This document shows positions 1 through 10,807 of a stretch of DNA of 20,209 nt, piece after piece. Numbering within the stretch: position 1 is the stretch's first letter; each line of letters starts with the position of its first letter. The notes under the pieces were generated by a model. That model saw only the letters and a program-made list of their open reading frames with translations, made no database searches and was not told where the DNA came from. The translations under genes and the position numbers were made by a program. Source of the DNA: Saccoglossus kowalevskii (taxonomy: Eukaryota > Hemichordata > Enteropneusta > Harrimaniidae); contig NW_003116452.1 in assembly GCF_000003605.2 (NCBI RefSeq), positions 663,768 through 683,976 of the forward strand. The letters are read 5' to 3'.

Positions 1-1185
1 GTGTGATAGTACCGACTACGGCCAACTGACCTGACACTTTTATCCAATGAGATAACGAGGTTTAATCACATGACTTATTATTCAATATGGCAAAATTCTG
101 AACGGGCGAGAAAGAAAATAGGCAGGCCGAAACGTCTTTGGGTATATGCTGAAGCATATAATCGATTACCTACTGAGTAAAACCAAGTTGGAGTTTAAAT
201 TTCAATCATTAAGAACGTTCTCCGAGACCACCGCTTCACCCAGACGACAGGTACATTGTATTTCAATATTACGCGTTTTGTTATAATGTCGACGCATTTT
301 GTAATAAAATTGGAGTTTCAAAGCATTGTGGTATAGAAATGTCTACGCGAAGTGTAATAAATTATAGCAATCGACGCGATGTGTTTACTCGTAATCTGCG
401 TCTTTCAAATACGGTAGTTAACTAAAAGTGATTATAAATATTACACACCAGACAAGCCTGACGTCTGAGCAGTGAATAAATTAAGGCATATGGACATGTT
501 TATGAGTACTTGGATAAATATATTCAGACAGCCTTGCCATCTAACGCTGTTAATATTAATATTAATTCATAGCTATGTTGAATAAATAAATTAAAACTAA
601 TCATATAATTTGGATTTAAAAATCGATGACAGAAACGCGATAATTTTCAATACACGAAACGTTTTCTTTAAGTGATTGTTGTTAGTCACTATAAGTATAT
701 TCTTTGGCATGTAATCATGTTTCAAACGAAAAATATTTACTTAATTAAACGTCATTTGTTTCGTGTCGTCGTGCTGAGATGTTTAATAAAGGGAGAGCGA
801 GTTAAATGCAAGTTAGATGTGTTCAGTCGTACCAGTATGTGTGAATAGTCGTGAATTTTCAGTCGTAAAGACTGGATTATCTTAATTCAACAGGCGTAGT
901 TTGTGTGCTTACGTAGATCAGTGAGTACTAGAGTCGGTTAGTGTGTGGCGGCTTTGTAGTGGACTGCATAAGGTGTGTAGCGATTGTGCATATTGCATGC
1001 CACATAGTGTAAATATGTAATATGGCATCATACGTATGCTGTTGCAGTGTTGCGACTATGTGTTCAGCTTTCTTGACACGGTTTCCTGCGTCGATAACGC
1101 CTTTGTCATATGTGGTAATCTAGTGTGTGCAGCTCAAACTTAATTACATAACCCACCTGCTCACTAATGAAAGTGTAGTTTGCTG
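1..1185. other. AT-rich stretch with no recognisable gene
   Basis: No open frame of note on either strand, no splice-flanked conserved peptide and no RNA gene recognised. It contains short ATTAAT-type simple sequence near 549-568. From about 820 the + strand becomes rich in GTG/TGTG words, leading into the minisatellite. Confidence 0.6.
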
Positions 1186-1484
1186 CATTACGTGTTAGAG
1201 TGAGGGTTCATTACGTGTTAGAGTGAGGGTTCATTACGTGTTAGAGTGAGGGTTCATTACGTGTTAGAGTGAGGGTTCATTACGTGTTAGAGTGAGGGTT
1301 CGTTACGTGTTCGGATGCTGGTTCATTACGTGTTAGAGTGAGGGTTCATTACGTGTTAGAGTGAGGGTTCATTACGTGTTAGAGTGAGGGTTCATTACGT
1401 GTTAGAGTGAGGGTTCATTACGTGTTAGAGCGAGGGTTCATTACGTGTTAGAGTGCTGGTCCATTACGTGTTAAAGTCAAGGTA
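1186..1484 (+). repeat. 23-base minisatellite, 13 tandem copies
   Basis: Thirteen head-to-tail units of exactly 23 bases (299 bases in all). Each starts CATTACGTGTTAGAG and ends GAGGGTT in the consensus. Nine units are identical to the consensus. Unit 6 (1301-1323) is a diverged variant with GGATGCTGG, unit 11 has one T-to-C change, and units 12-13 (1439-1484) decay toward the right edge. Near-identity of the inner copies with divergence at the edge is typical of a slippage or unequal-exchange minisatellite. The 23-base period is not a multiple of three and no gene is visible around it. Confidence 0.97.
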
Positions 1485-3884
1485 AATGTGCATAGTTTTC
1501 GTTTATTGACTTTGTTTCGGTTCAGAAGTATTTGGATCTTATCGAGATTTAGTTCAATGACTCGAATAGTTCACGGTTGGTCTACGAACTGGCCAGGTTT
1601 TAACGGGAATCGTAGTGGGGATGTATTCTATGTTATAAGATATCTCAAAAAGAGAATATATAAATGTAATATACTATACATATTAATTATATGTATCCAA
1701 CCTAAGCACTTAAATTAAACAAAAATCAAGATACTAATGCTTGGGGAAAGTGATCTCATGTTCAAATGCGAACCAATTACTTGGATGTCGTTTTGATATG
1801 GCAATGAATATTATATTGCGTGGGTTGAGGTATATATTCTTGCATCCAGTTGACACTGTGTTGACACGTATGAACCAAATAATTTGTAAAACATATATTA
1901 ATGTATATGGAACACAACGGGCATTGTTTTACCTAAATTGTAACGCAGTGAATAAAAAAAATATAGTTCATTGGTCAGCTGAACAATCGTATATCATCGG
2001 TGTCCAGTTCAATTTTTACCTTAAGTATGAACCGGGTAATTCATTTGTATAACATACCAATAACATGAAATATCTTCACTGATTGGGTGTATTTTTAAAA
2101 TCACCATTGCAATAATATCTTTAGATCGATCGATGCTTTTGCATGTAGGTCGTCACCAGCAATCATCATCACGTGATAAAGACACGTCACGTGATTACCA
2201 CGAATCCTTTGCGTGATCACCGCGATGAATAATTGTATCACTGACAAAGAAAACAAAACAAGCACATACATACATATAAATAATTATATCGTTGGCATTG
2301 ACCATAACAAAAGTTGGACATCGAAAAACAGTTACGAGTTGCTAGCATGTGAATATTCCCATAAAAAGAAGCGATTACCGCTGAGAAGAATCCGTCAGAT
2401 AAATAGTTTGCTCTCTAACACCGGGGTTCAAGAGGGTTACAGAGTACACTCGCATAATCTGACTAATTTGCTGCAAACCCGTAGCCAGGGTTCTTTGGCT
2501 TCAAACAAGCGTGGTGAGGCGACTAATCTATGACGCTGATGTTGCAATCTTAATGTGAAATCGTCTTAGTTCAGTGCTCGTGTTCAGAGTATTCACTCTT
2601 TGAATTACATCTCGTGACCCTCGAAATTCTCATTAAATTGGTTTATGTAAATGAATCGGAAATGAAGATCTCGGAAAAATGTTCGCGGATGGGTCTAGTC
2701 AATTCCTCAATCACACAATCATATGAAAATAACCAATGTGTCGATTGTAAAATGTGCCATCAAATACAGCCCCATGTAGCTCCAATTCTTCATTCGCTAA
2801 ATACGAAGGGCGCCCTCAACAATTCGGAAATGTGTGTACAATGCTGCCATGAAATATTGACTTTCAATGCAACAAAATATTTGTTATTTTCTTCTATACA
2901 TTATTAGTATTAATGCATCTACTGTAAACATGATATCACTAAGTGTTAGTGGGAGAGTATAACTACATATGTATCGTGGCTGGTCTATGGGCTCGGTTAT
3001 GTAGGGTTACTCATATCTATCAGTTATATGTGTTCATGGTATATTATCCCACTAAAATACCTAAAATATCTGCTAACTCCGTGTCCAGTGCCCGGTCTCC
3101 GTGATCGGTATTTGTGTGCGTTGAGCACCAGCCTCGCAAGCGCCTACGCAAAAAGTTTGTTGCAACGTCCTTCGTTTCACCTTAACCAGTTTATTCTCAA
3201 AAAAATGTTATGTACAAAGTATCACAATGGAACACCCCCCGGGAATACGTCAAATGCTTTATGGTGACGTGAGTTTGAACCCCAATACTCCTGGAGGCAG
3301 AACCAATCTTGTGGGCTTGCCAGTTTTAAATTACCTTCTACAATACCAAGTGAGGTGTATAAATTAAATTTTAACAATTTACAACTCAGAGCGTCATATC
3401 CACACTGATGCCAAATAATCTGTAAGGTCGTTAATTGGAATCACACGGAAAGCGAGGCAAGTGACAGTGCAACAATAGGTCCGATTTAAAATGCTTCTTA
3501 ATTATTTAATACGTTTCATTCCGCCGAAATGGACATAAATGAATTAATGTATTGAAGATAGGATATTAGCCACGCGTATTGGGTTGACTTGTCTAATCAG
3601 ACGCTCCGGTCATCCAGTTAAACATGTCGGATACTGTTAACTTTACATTGTTGTTATTATTATCATTGTCTATGTAGATTACATTCCACATAGATGAGAT
3701 ATTCCCTAGGGGTTGCTTCGTCAGTATTGCCTATAAGTAACTCTTCTTTGTTGAGTTGTTGGCAGAACGGACAGGTCCAAATGAACATACGTTTGTTTCA
3801 AATATTTGAGCGCCGGGATCTGCGTTTGGAATTGAACAAAACCACGATGGTTTAAGTCAAGTCATTTTCGTTGAATCACACATA

Positions 3885-3886
<2 letters not shown>
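1485..3886. other. Gene-less stretch with short chance open frames
   Basis: Open frames of 76-106 codons (1488-1718, 1741-2052, 2213-2533, 2614-2907, 3028-3267, all +) mostly begin at GTG or TTG rather than ATG and match no family I recognise. The 2614-2907 frame contains a cysteine/histidine patch (CVDCKMCH, later CVQCCHE) that looks like a metal-knuckle pattern, but its spacing fits no known zinc-finger class. A B-box-like GTTTGAACCCC at about 3270-3280 may be a trace of a tRNA-derived SINE, but no A box could be paired with it. Confidence 0.45.
2169..2194. promoter_or_regulatory. Pair of TCACGTGA palindromes (extended E-boxes)
   Basis: Two perfect 8-base palindromes TCACGTGA at 2169-2176 and 2187-2194, 18 bases apart start to start, within a run rich in ATCAC/GTGAT. 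A further CACGTG lies at 4579-4584. CACGTG is the core bound by basic helix-loop-helix factors such as USF, MITF/TFE and MYC. Binding here is inference only, as no gene start is nearby. Confidence 0.35.

Positions 3887-3961
<75 letters not shown>
3887..3961. repeat. (TA)n microsatellite
   Basis: An uninterrupted TA dinucleotide run of about 37 copies, preceded by CATACC and followed by TTATTCTG. It explains the Tyr-Ile repeat in the small minus-strand open frame across 3876-4061, which is not a gene. Confidence 0.99.
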
Positions 3962-3965
<4 letters not shown>

Positions 3966-4122
3966 CTGTGTTATTACAACTCGGTGATTCAAAGGCGTCG
4001 CGTAGTGATATGAAATATATCCAAGATTGATTAGCTTTATACACCCAAGTCCGGCATTCAATTGACGAACGGCTGGAAATCATACATGCGAGTCCGCTTC
4101 TTTACTGGCAGCCATTTGTGGC

Positions 4123-4410
4123 GCAGCGCCCCCTATAGACACGCAATATATTGCTCGTTGTCATAATGGCGCTGTTTTATCGATCACGACCACACACTAA
4201 TGCAATTGGAATATCTACGAACGATAATTTTAAAAAAAAATGCACATGGAGACAAGGAGTCGAATAACGATTGCAGCGCCCCCTATAGACACGCAATGTA
4301 TTGCTCGTTGTCATAATGGCGCTGTTTTATCGATCAAGATCACATATCTGCAGACGATGATAATTATTTTTTTAAAAATGCACATGGAGACAATGAGTCG
4401 AATAACGATT
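4123..4410. repeat. Tandem duplication of a 150-base unit with internal inverted ends
   Basis: Copy 1 is 4123-4272 and copy 2 is 4273-4410, immediately adjacent. The first 60 or so bases match almost perfectly (GCAGCGCCCCCTATAGACAC ... TTTTATCGATCA). The middle is diverged, and the ends match again (TGCACATGGAGACAA, GAGTCGAATAACGATT). Within each copy a perfect 7-base inverted pair, CAGCGCC and GGCGCTG, lies 37 bases apart (4124-4130 with 4168-4174; 4274-4280 with 4318-4324), so a small hairpin or short MITE-like core is possible. Each copy also includes AGCGCCCCCT, which on the minus strand reads AGGGGGCGCT. Confidence 0.9.
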
Positions 4411-4644
4411 TAAGAAAGTGCTTGATTTGATACATTGAAGCTTGGTCCGTAATTTCAAAATCAATTGATCTTCAGTAAAATGTAGGGATTATTTATTCCG
4501 TCAGCAGTTTTTGTCTACAAACACGGTATCTCTTGCGAAACAAGAAGTCCCATACACCCAACGTCCGAACCACACGATCACGTGGTGATTTTACTGAGAC
4601 GTTGAGTATTTGACCTCGGTAAAATACATATCTAGGGTGCGTTT

Positions 4645-4768
4645 GTTTGGTCCAATCATGATTGTGATTAACCAGTCACGGTTGTGATTGCGTGTTCGAT
4701 TACGTTCACTCACGATCCATGATTACCAATCATAACAATCACGCTGTGGACCGTGATTGTCGTGATTA
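4645..4768. repeat. Cluster of GTGATT/AATCAC motifs with a 9-bp hairpin
   Basis: At least eight copies of (G/A)TGATT or its complement in both orientations. They include the 12-base palindrome CAATCATGATTG (about 4653-4664) and a perfect stem-loop ACAATCACG (4735-4743), loop of 8, CGTGATTGT (4752-4760). It follows GGGTGCGTTTGTTTGG (4637-4652). Repeated short subterminal motifs next to such a sequence resemble the transposase-binding end of a DNA transposon, but no matching opposite end was found. Confidence 0.5.
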
Positions 4769-7700
4769 AAGACGACAGACGGTCCCGTGCAATGAACTAA
4801 GTGCAAATATCCGAATATCATTTTTAGTTAGCAGAATGCAAACGTATTTTCTAGTAAAATAGTTTCTACTATTTCTGTGTAATTTCTTAATCATGTTGTT
4901 AACGTGAATGATATTGTTACGAAGAAATCCATCATGATTATGATTAGATGTTTTGTTTAGAGCCATGATCGCGTATTACCTTCCATGGTAGCACAGATTA
5001 AATGCGCTCCAAAAACATGCGCCCAGCCATAATTGGCGGGAAGTCAAATGGCTAAGAAGGCGCATTTTAAAACACTGTCGCTGAACAAGATCAACAAAGG
5101 TATCATGATGATAGTGACGCGATGGCCGAAATGAAGGAAACTTGGCTTAAAGAAAATGGCATTCGCCGCCAGAATACAGGTTTTAATTATAGCGTGAAAC
5201 GTTACTGGATTTGACGATGGCTTTTCAAAGTTGGTCTTACTTTAACATGGCAGTTGAACTCACGCATAGATGTAGGTGACAATCGCACAGCTGAAACTAT
5301 GTCAAATCGTCGGCGTCGGCGTCGGCTGTCGTCTTTATCGTGTACAATGTCTATGAATATGTGTGCGGCAAATGTCAAAGTGGTAAGCTTAGATGAATTC
5401 AATTATACAAGACGAACTCAATTTCCTGTTGATGTTGTATAACATTTAATACTTATGAAATTAATTTTCAATATCTCGAAATATCACGTATGTTCCATTA
5501 TGCGGTACTCATAATAAAAAATGCATTTTAAAGTTTTGAATAAATATAAGAAACGGATGCGTGCATCATTTTTTCTCGGGGCCTTATCGGTCAAAATACA
5601 AGTGAGGTAGCTACTATTCTGTTTCAGCCGATGCAATATGACACGAATTACAGTTCTCTGCAAATATCTTCTCCGTTATTAAATTCCCATGATACAATGC
5701 GCGAAACATATCTTTCATACAAGTCGCGTCCTCGGCGACGAAGCACTGCTATGACGTCACGTCATATCATGACTATATCGCCTTGATCTGTTATCCTCCA
5801 TCAATGAAGTTATATTTTTGTCAGATTTGTATATATTCTCTATGAAAAACGACAAGCAAATATTGTTGTCGATTTCGATGACAATTTCTCCTGCATGAGT
5901 CAAGATGGTGTCACAGGAGCGCTCCTTCAATAGAAGGAAAGGGCATTTTGCGAATGCTAGGAATTACAGAAAGGTTACAGAAATAAACATTATCAAGAAT
6001 GGTATAAGGCGACACAGGGGGCGCTATTGTCCAAAACTCATTTGGTTTGACCGTGCCTGTGATGATGGTGACAACGTAAAGATCCACTTGATTTGTGACA
6101 TTCTTGTAGTTGTCTTCTCAATTGACTGAATTGACTTCAGATTACAGTTATGGTAACTATCTTGTTGTGTCATATGAACGCTTGACTATAAGTCCGGGCC
6201 TGTGCATAAAACATGTGTGGGTAAATCTATACGATTTGAAAACGGGTTCATATGCTGTAAGTTTGTTGTCGTGGTGAAAGCCCATTCGTTAGGATACGTT
6301 GAATCATTTTCCTGAAAATAAAGGTAACACGACTGACATTGGACGCAATTTCATAAATAAGTTAAATAAACAAGTTAATAAATGCCCGTGCCATTTTCAT
6401 GCGTTGCACTTGAGAAGGCCAGTGAAACCTCACCGGCTTAATTGGGTGGATTTTAACATGAAAGTTGCCGACGCCGGGTGAAAGGCGCCCCACCTAGTAT
6501 GAGTCTAGACATCCAGGTTGAATTAATGATCTCTAAGTAAATTGAAAGGGGATGATAATTGTAACGAAAATTTGTCAACTAACTCTGAAATTGCAGAAAA
6601 GTTTAACAGATTCTTTTAACTCTGATTTGAAAGATATTCTATGATGTTTATTTTTAAAAAATTAAGGGAGAGTGTCCCAGTGTGTGGCAGATGCATACGT
6701 TATATTATGTTGAGTAATAGACAGACTTGTTTGAGAGATTGGGAGGTTCCCAATGGAGGATGCTTTTGTTGGGTTGCGATGTGAAAGTTGTAGGGTGAAA
6801 TACTAGTAATCACTGATATTATGGCAGTGGGTCGGTTTATTTTTTATATCAAAATAACAAAGCATGAATATAGTTTAAAGAGTTTATTTAGTTCAAGGAT
6901 ACCATGACAGGTACTACAAAGTTGTCGGAATAATGGTGCGGAGTGACCATGGAAATCAGAAGAGGTGATAAGCCGGATAATCTTTTTTTTGTAACTGACA
7001 AAGGGTCATTAGTATCCCTAGATTCGATACAATCTGTTCGCTAAGGAAATAGAATTGCATTGTATAGTAAAAGAAGGACTGCTCTCGGAACATAATGGCG
7101 AATATGTGAAATTGTACCAACTTTGCGACAATGTTTCGTTCTCACGATTTCTATGTGTGATTTCCATCTCAAGGACAAATCATTTGTCACAACTAAACGC
7201 ATGGAGCCAAACAAGCGCCCTCCATAGGTGAACTATCTAATTGTAGTTGAATATTAATTGATTTGGGAAAGTTTTAAAGATTATATGATTTCTCTATACT
7301 ATTTTTAGCTTATTTGTAATTTCAACTTGAAAAGTAAGTTTATTGTGACAGCCAAAGTAAATATCAAAACGTACAGGAAAATGGCAGCGAACAGGTTAAA
7401 TTTTACTGCCACCCGGTGTATCTGCAATAATACAATGTTCGTTTTCGGAGGAAACGTGTTTCATCTCAGTTTTGGTGTTGGCGTTTTCATTTGGAACAGC
7501 CAGCCAAAATTTGCCACCACATGCATACAACGATAAAGTTCGGCATCGTTTGGCACGTAAGACTATTTTTATAATATTACTTGTATATTAACCTATTTAC
7601 TTCCAGGCTAGGATAGATAGACCCTGAAGTTAGGCATATTTTCCCGTCGTGTCACGCATTTTCGCATATATTTTGCAGATTTTAACTGTGAAAGATACAA

Positions 7701-8273
7701 TAGTATGTTTCATTTGTTATAATTTTCTTGACATTCATGTTTATCGCTGACGGCTTCGGTAGTGATCGATAGCTTATCGTGTACGTTTGACATTTGTAGA
7801 TTTCTGTCTTGCACTATCAGCATTTCAGCTACAGATTAATACCTGTGAAATGAAACATTTGGCATTTTTACGTGTTTTTTTATGTGAGTCCAATAAATCA
7901 TTCAATGACCGGTACATTGGTTTTTCATGAGTTAATTACTGATATATTGTAGTTTTTATATGTCAGTTGTGATTCCTTAATGATGGTGATATATACAGAA
8001 CGTAATAATTTTAACGGGCCTGTCTCTCATTACTTCATGAAATCACCAGTTGTAACGCTGTCGTCGATTGGCCATTCGTAGGCGATGACAATTCACTTGG
8101 TCGATGTGATTTAAATTTTCCGGCTTCTAATTTGCTGATTCTAACTTAAAACATTTAATACTTCTACCGAAAATATGTTACTTTCCATGTTGGTAGAGAA
8201 TTTGCGAGAATACCAAAGGAGACGTAATTTTGCCATTAAACAGAACATGTTATAATCGACCACTGGTGTGTAT
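4769..8273. other. Gene-less stretch; possible decayed coding relic at 5048-5214
   Basis: No gene recognised. Between 5048 and 5214 two overlapping open runs, one from an ATG at 5048 and one in another frame from 5071 to a TGA at 5212, have protein-like composition (for example MAEMKETWLKENGIRR) and may be a frame-broken transposon remnant. No family was identified. A short CGTCGG repeat lies at 5308-5326 and causes the Arg-rich open frames there. AGGGGGCGCT occurs on the + strand at 6016-6025. Small ATG-started frames at 5905-6129 and elsewhere have no recognisable domain. Confidence 0.4.
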
Positions 8274-8305
8274 TCACTCACCTCACAGATGTATGGTGTG
8301 AGTGA
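8274..8305. repeat. Inverted repeat TCACTCAC / GTGAGTGA
   Basis: Perfect 8-base arms at 8274-8281 and 8298-8305 separated by 16 bases. They could form a weak hairpin or be two opposed factor sites. No gene or transposon context. Confidence 0.4.
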
Positions 8306-9909
8306 TCGCCATTACTACTAGCAAAGCGACAACGCAAATTTTAAATTTATTTTTACCACTAGTTGCTTTTAAATAATTCAATGTTGAGTTTTGTTTTCGC
8401 TAAATAGTGACTGTTTAATGTACATGTTTATAATATTTGTTCTCGAACTCGCATATTGATACACAACCTGGATTATGAGTTATGATAAACTGGACATGGG
8501 AATGCAGAAAACACATAAAAGTATTAGTAGTTTTAATTAACAGTACGTACCCCTAATTCAACGCGCAGGCGCATTTTAGTTTATTTCACCAGAAGAGTAC
8601 TTTATTGTGCAGGGTCAGAAGAACAATTTATTTTCACTAATAAACACAATCCCGTTGCTGAATCAACACACAGCAACAAACAAAACCTATAAAAGCGTTC
8701 TTATACATCAAAGTGTTTATACGCCGTGACGTCTACGGGGTTAAACAGAAACCAATATTTGAACATTACATTCTTCTCATCGTCAAATGAGGGTGGTTGA
8801 CAGTGAAACAAACACGCGAGATGGGCATGATATGTATATCATAACAAATTGTGAAATCTACCATGGGTTATAACACATGTTATACAACTACCCAAGCTAT
8901 CAAACAAACTAGTATTTAAAACATTACACTTACTGAAAAGTCGTCATTGCTGAAAACTCACGAGTGGATTAAAAGTTGAGTGAATAAATATAAACTAGAA
9001 TGTATAGTGCGTCGATTGTTACGCAAAATTCGACAGAATCGCCGATTCTCATCGGATCATGACTCATGAATAATCGCGGTATTAGGTTGCAGTGATGAAC
9101 ACAGTACACGCCTTGTGAAAACACATTCCACTACCACACTCAGGCATCCAGGGATCGCACAACTGATATAGTGTATATAACATCATCTTTAATCGATATA
9201 TTTATTGTTAATCCAATCCATTATAGAATTTATAAATCCTATAATATACAAACATGTAGCAAACCACCCTGTTCCACACGCGGCATCCATAATATAACAT
9301 CCTAAGCAACCAGCTAGTGTGTTCTAGAGACCCATGGCACTGATATATCTGACACTGGCACGTGGTGGTAATGACCATTCTCCTTCCCAGAGATCCCTGC
9401 GACCAAAACACCGAAAGTATATATTTGTAGAAATAGAAATCTGCCTGAGAGATTGGGTAACGCCCTTATATTTGTTCAACAAGGTAATTTAATACCTGCA
9501 AGTAAAAGGTTTTGAATTAGACTTCTGCTGTTTATTTTTTAATAAAGACAAGTTCTTCTCAAAGAAAGCATACAACGTGAAACCCAGCGTACAAATGGGA
9601 ATTAATTTATTAATTTATTTTGTTATATACAGTTAATGTTTTATAATAAAGGCGTATTTCATATTCAGTTTCTCATAAGTATATAGATATGGTATGATGT
9701 ATGTACTAACATGATATTGCACGACGAGTCGGGATTGCCTGGAAAATACATATAAAATTATATTGCATAATGGTGTACAATAGATGTATTTCACATGTAT
9801 CCTACTATAAAGCCCAAGCTGATTCTGTTTTTATGCCAAATTTCCGGTTATTTGGACATGGTATGTCACTGGGGTAGTTGATAACAAACATACATTTGAT
9901 TTCTGAATG
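8306..9909. other. Gene-less AT-rich stretch
   Basis: Only short open frames (for example minus strand 9208-9411) without family resemblance, and no RNA gene or mobile element recognised. Confidence 0.5.
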
Positions 9910-9975
9910 TTAAAACGAATGTATAAATGAATTCGATACATTTCGTTTTTAATTAAAGTTGACCCAACGTTGGGT
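9910..9975. repeat. Imperfect hairpin followed by a 14-base palindrome
   Basis: TTAAAACGAATGTAT (9910-9924) and ATACATTTCGTTTTTAA (9936-9952) are inverted copies differing by two single-base indels, with an 11-base loop. Ten bases later lies the perfect palindrome ACCCAACGTTGGGT (9962-9975). Such closely packed inverted sequence may be the end of a small non-autonomous DNA transposon. The opposite end was not located. Confidence 0.5.
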
Positions 9976-10787
9976 TATATCACAAAAGAAAGAATGCTTC
10001 AATGCGATCCCTATTTAGCAAGGAAATACAACTTTTCTTAATGGAATTCCATCAGTGGAAAAATACACGGCAACTAAACTCACAAATGTGTTACACGGCG
10101 GTAGTCGCTAAGGCGTTTTTCCCCGAGTATGGAATATCACAGTCGTAAAATACACGCAGAGAAACCACAGTGACCATGTCAATCGGACGCTGGAAATACC
10201 CGATACGAAGGTACCCGAAGTATCTCGCGTCGCCACAGCCCAAAAATAGTAAAATTGCTATCATATGGAACGCACCTAATCCTATAATGTATTTTGGGGG
10301 AGAAACATATGTTTAACCCACAATCGTGAATTCTGCCTCTTTATTCTACACTACTACAATTCAATTACACGTTTGGTTACAAGGCGATATAAGAGAACTT
10401 TGTTAGGATGAAAACAAGTGTATTGATTGTTAGCTTAATTACCATAGCAATTTACTTATCGGCATTTGGCATAACAAAACAACTCAAATCGCCGGTGTAC
10501 ATGTTTTGAAAAGGACTCTGGTTTCAGCGGCGCATGGTTGAGCCTTAAGGTACGCAACAATGCCAGTACTGTGCCAGTAGATGGCGTATATCCTATAACG
10601 TTACCACGTTTATTTGACACTTTTGTATTTGAGTATAGAGCATATCCAACCATCACGACCACTTGGACGATTTGCGGATCGTTTTGAAATTGTAGTAGCC
10701 GTTACCCGTCGGACGAGCTCATTATTTCATGGGTGGGTCATATTCAATACTGAATATTTCACGATGTACTGTCATCGCCGTTAATTT
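9976..10787. other. Gene-less stretch
   Basis: No recognisable gene. A minus-strand open frame at 10456-10662 (68 codons) has no family resemblance. A small tandem TGCCAGTA repeat occurs at about 10561-10579. Confidence 0.45.
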
Positions 10788-10807
10788 AGCTAGCTAATTA
10801 GCTAGCT
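10788..10807. repeat. Perfect 20-base palindrome
   Basis: AGCTAGCTAATTAGCTAGCT is its own reverse complement with no central spacer, and TTAATT lies close on each side. It could extrude as a small cruciform. It contains the homeodomain core TAATTA at its centre. Confidence 0.9.

Noticed and set aside
1186-1484. Degenerate telomeric repeat
   Set aside because: The unit contains TTAGAGTGAGGGTT, which loosely resembles TTAGGG repeats, but its period is 23 with constant non-telomeric bases.
3876-4061. Small minus-strand protein with a Tyr-Ile run
   Set aside because: Produced by translating the (TA)n tract.
5202-5442. Arg-rich open frames on both strands
   Set aside because: Caused by the CGTCGG simple repeat at 5308-5326; no supporting start or domain.
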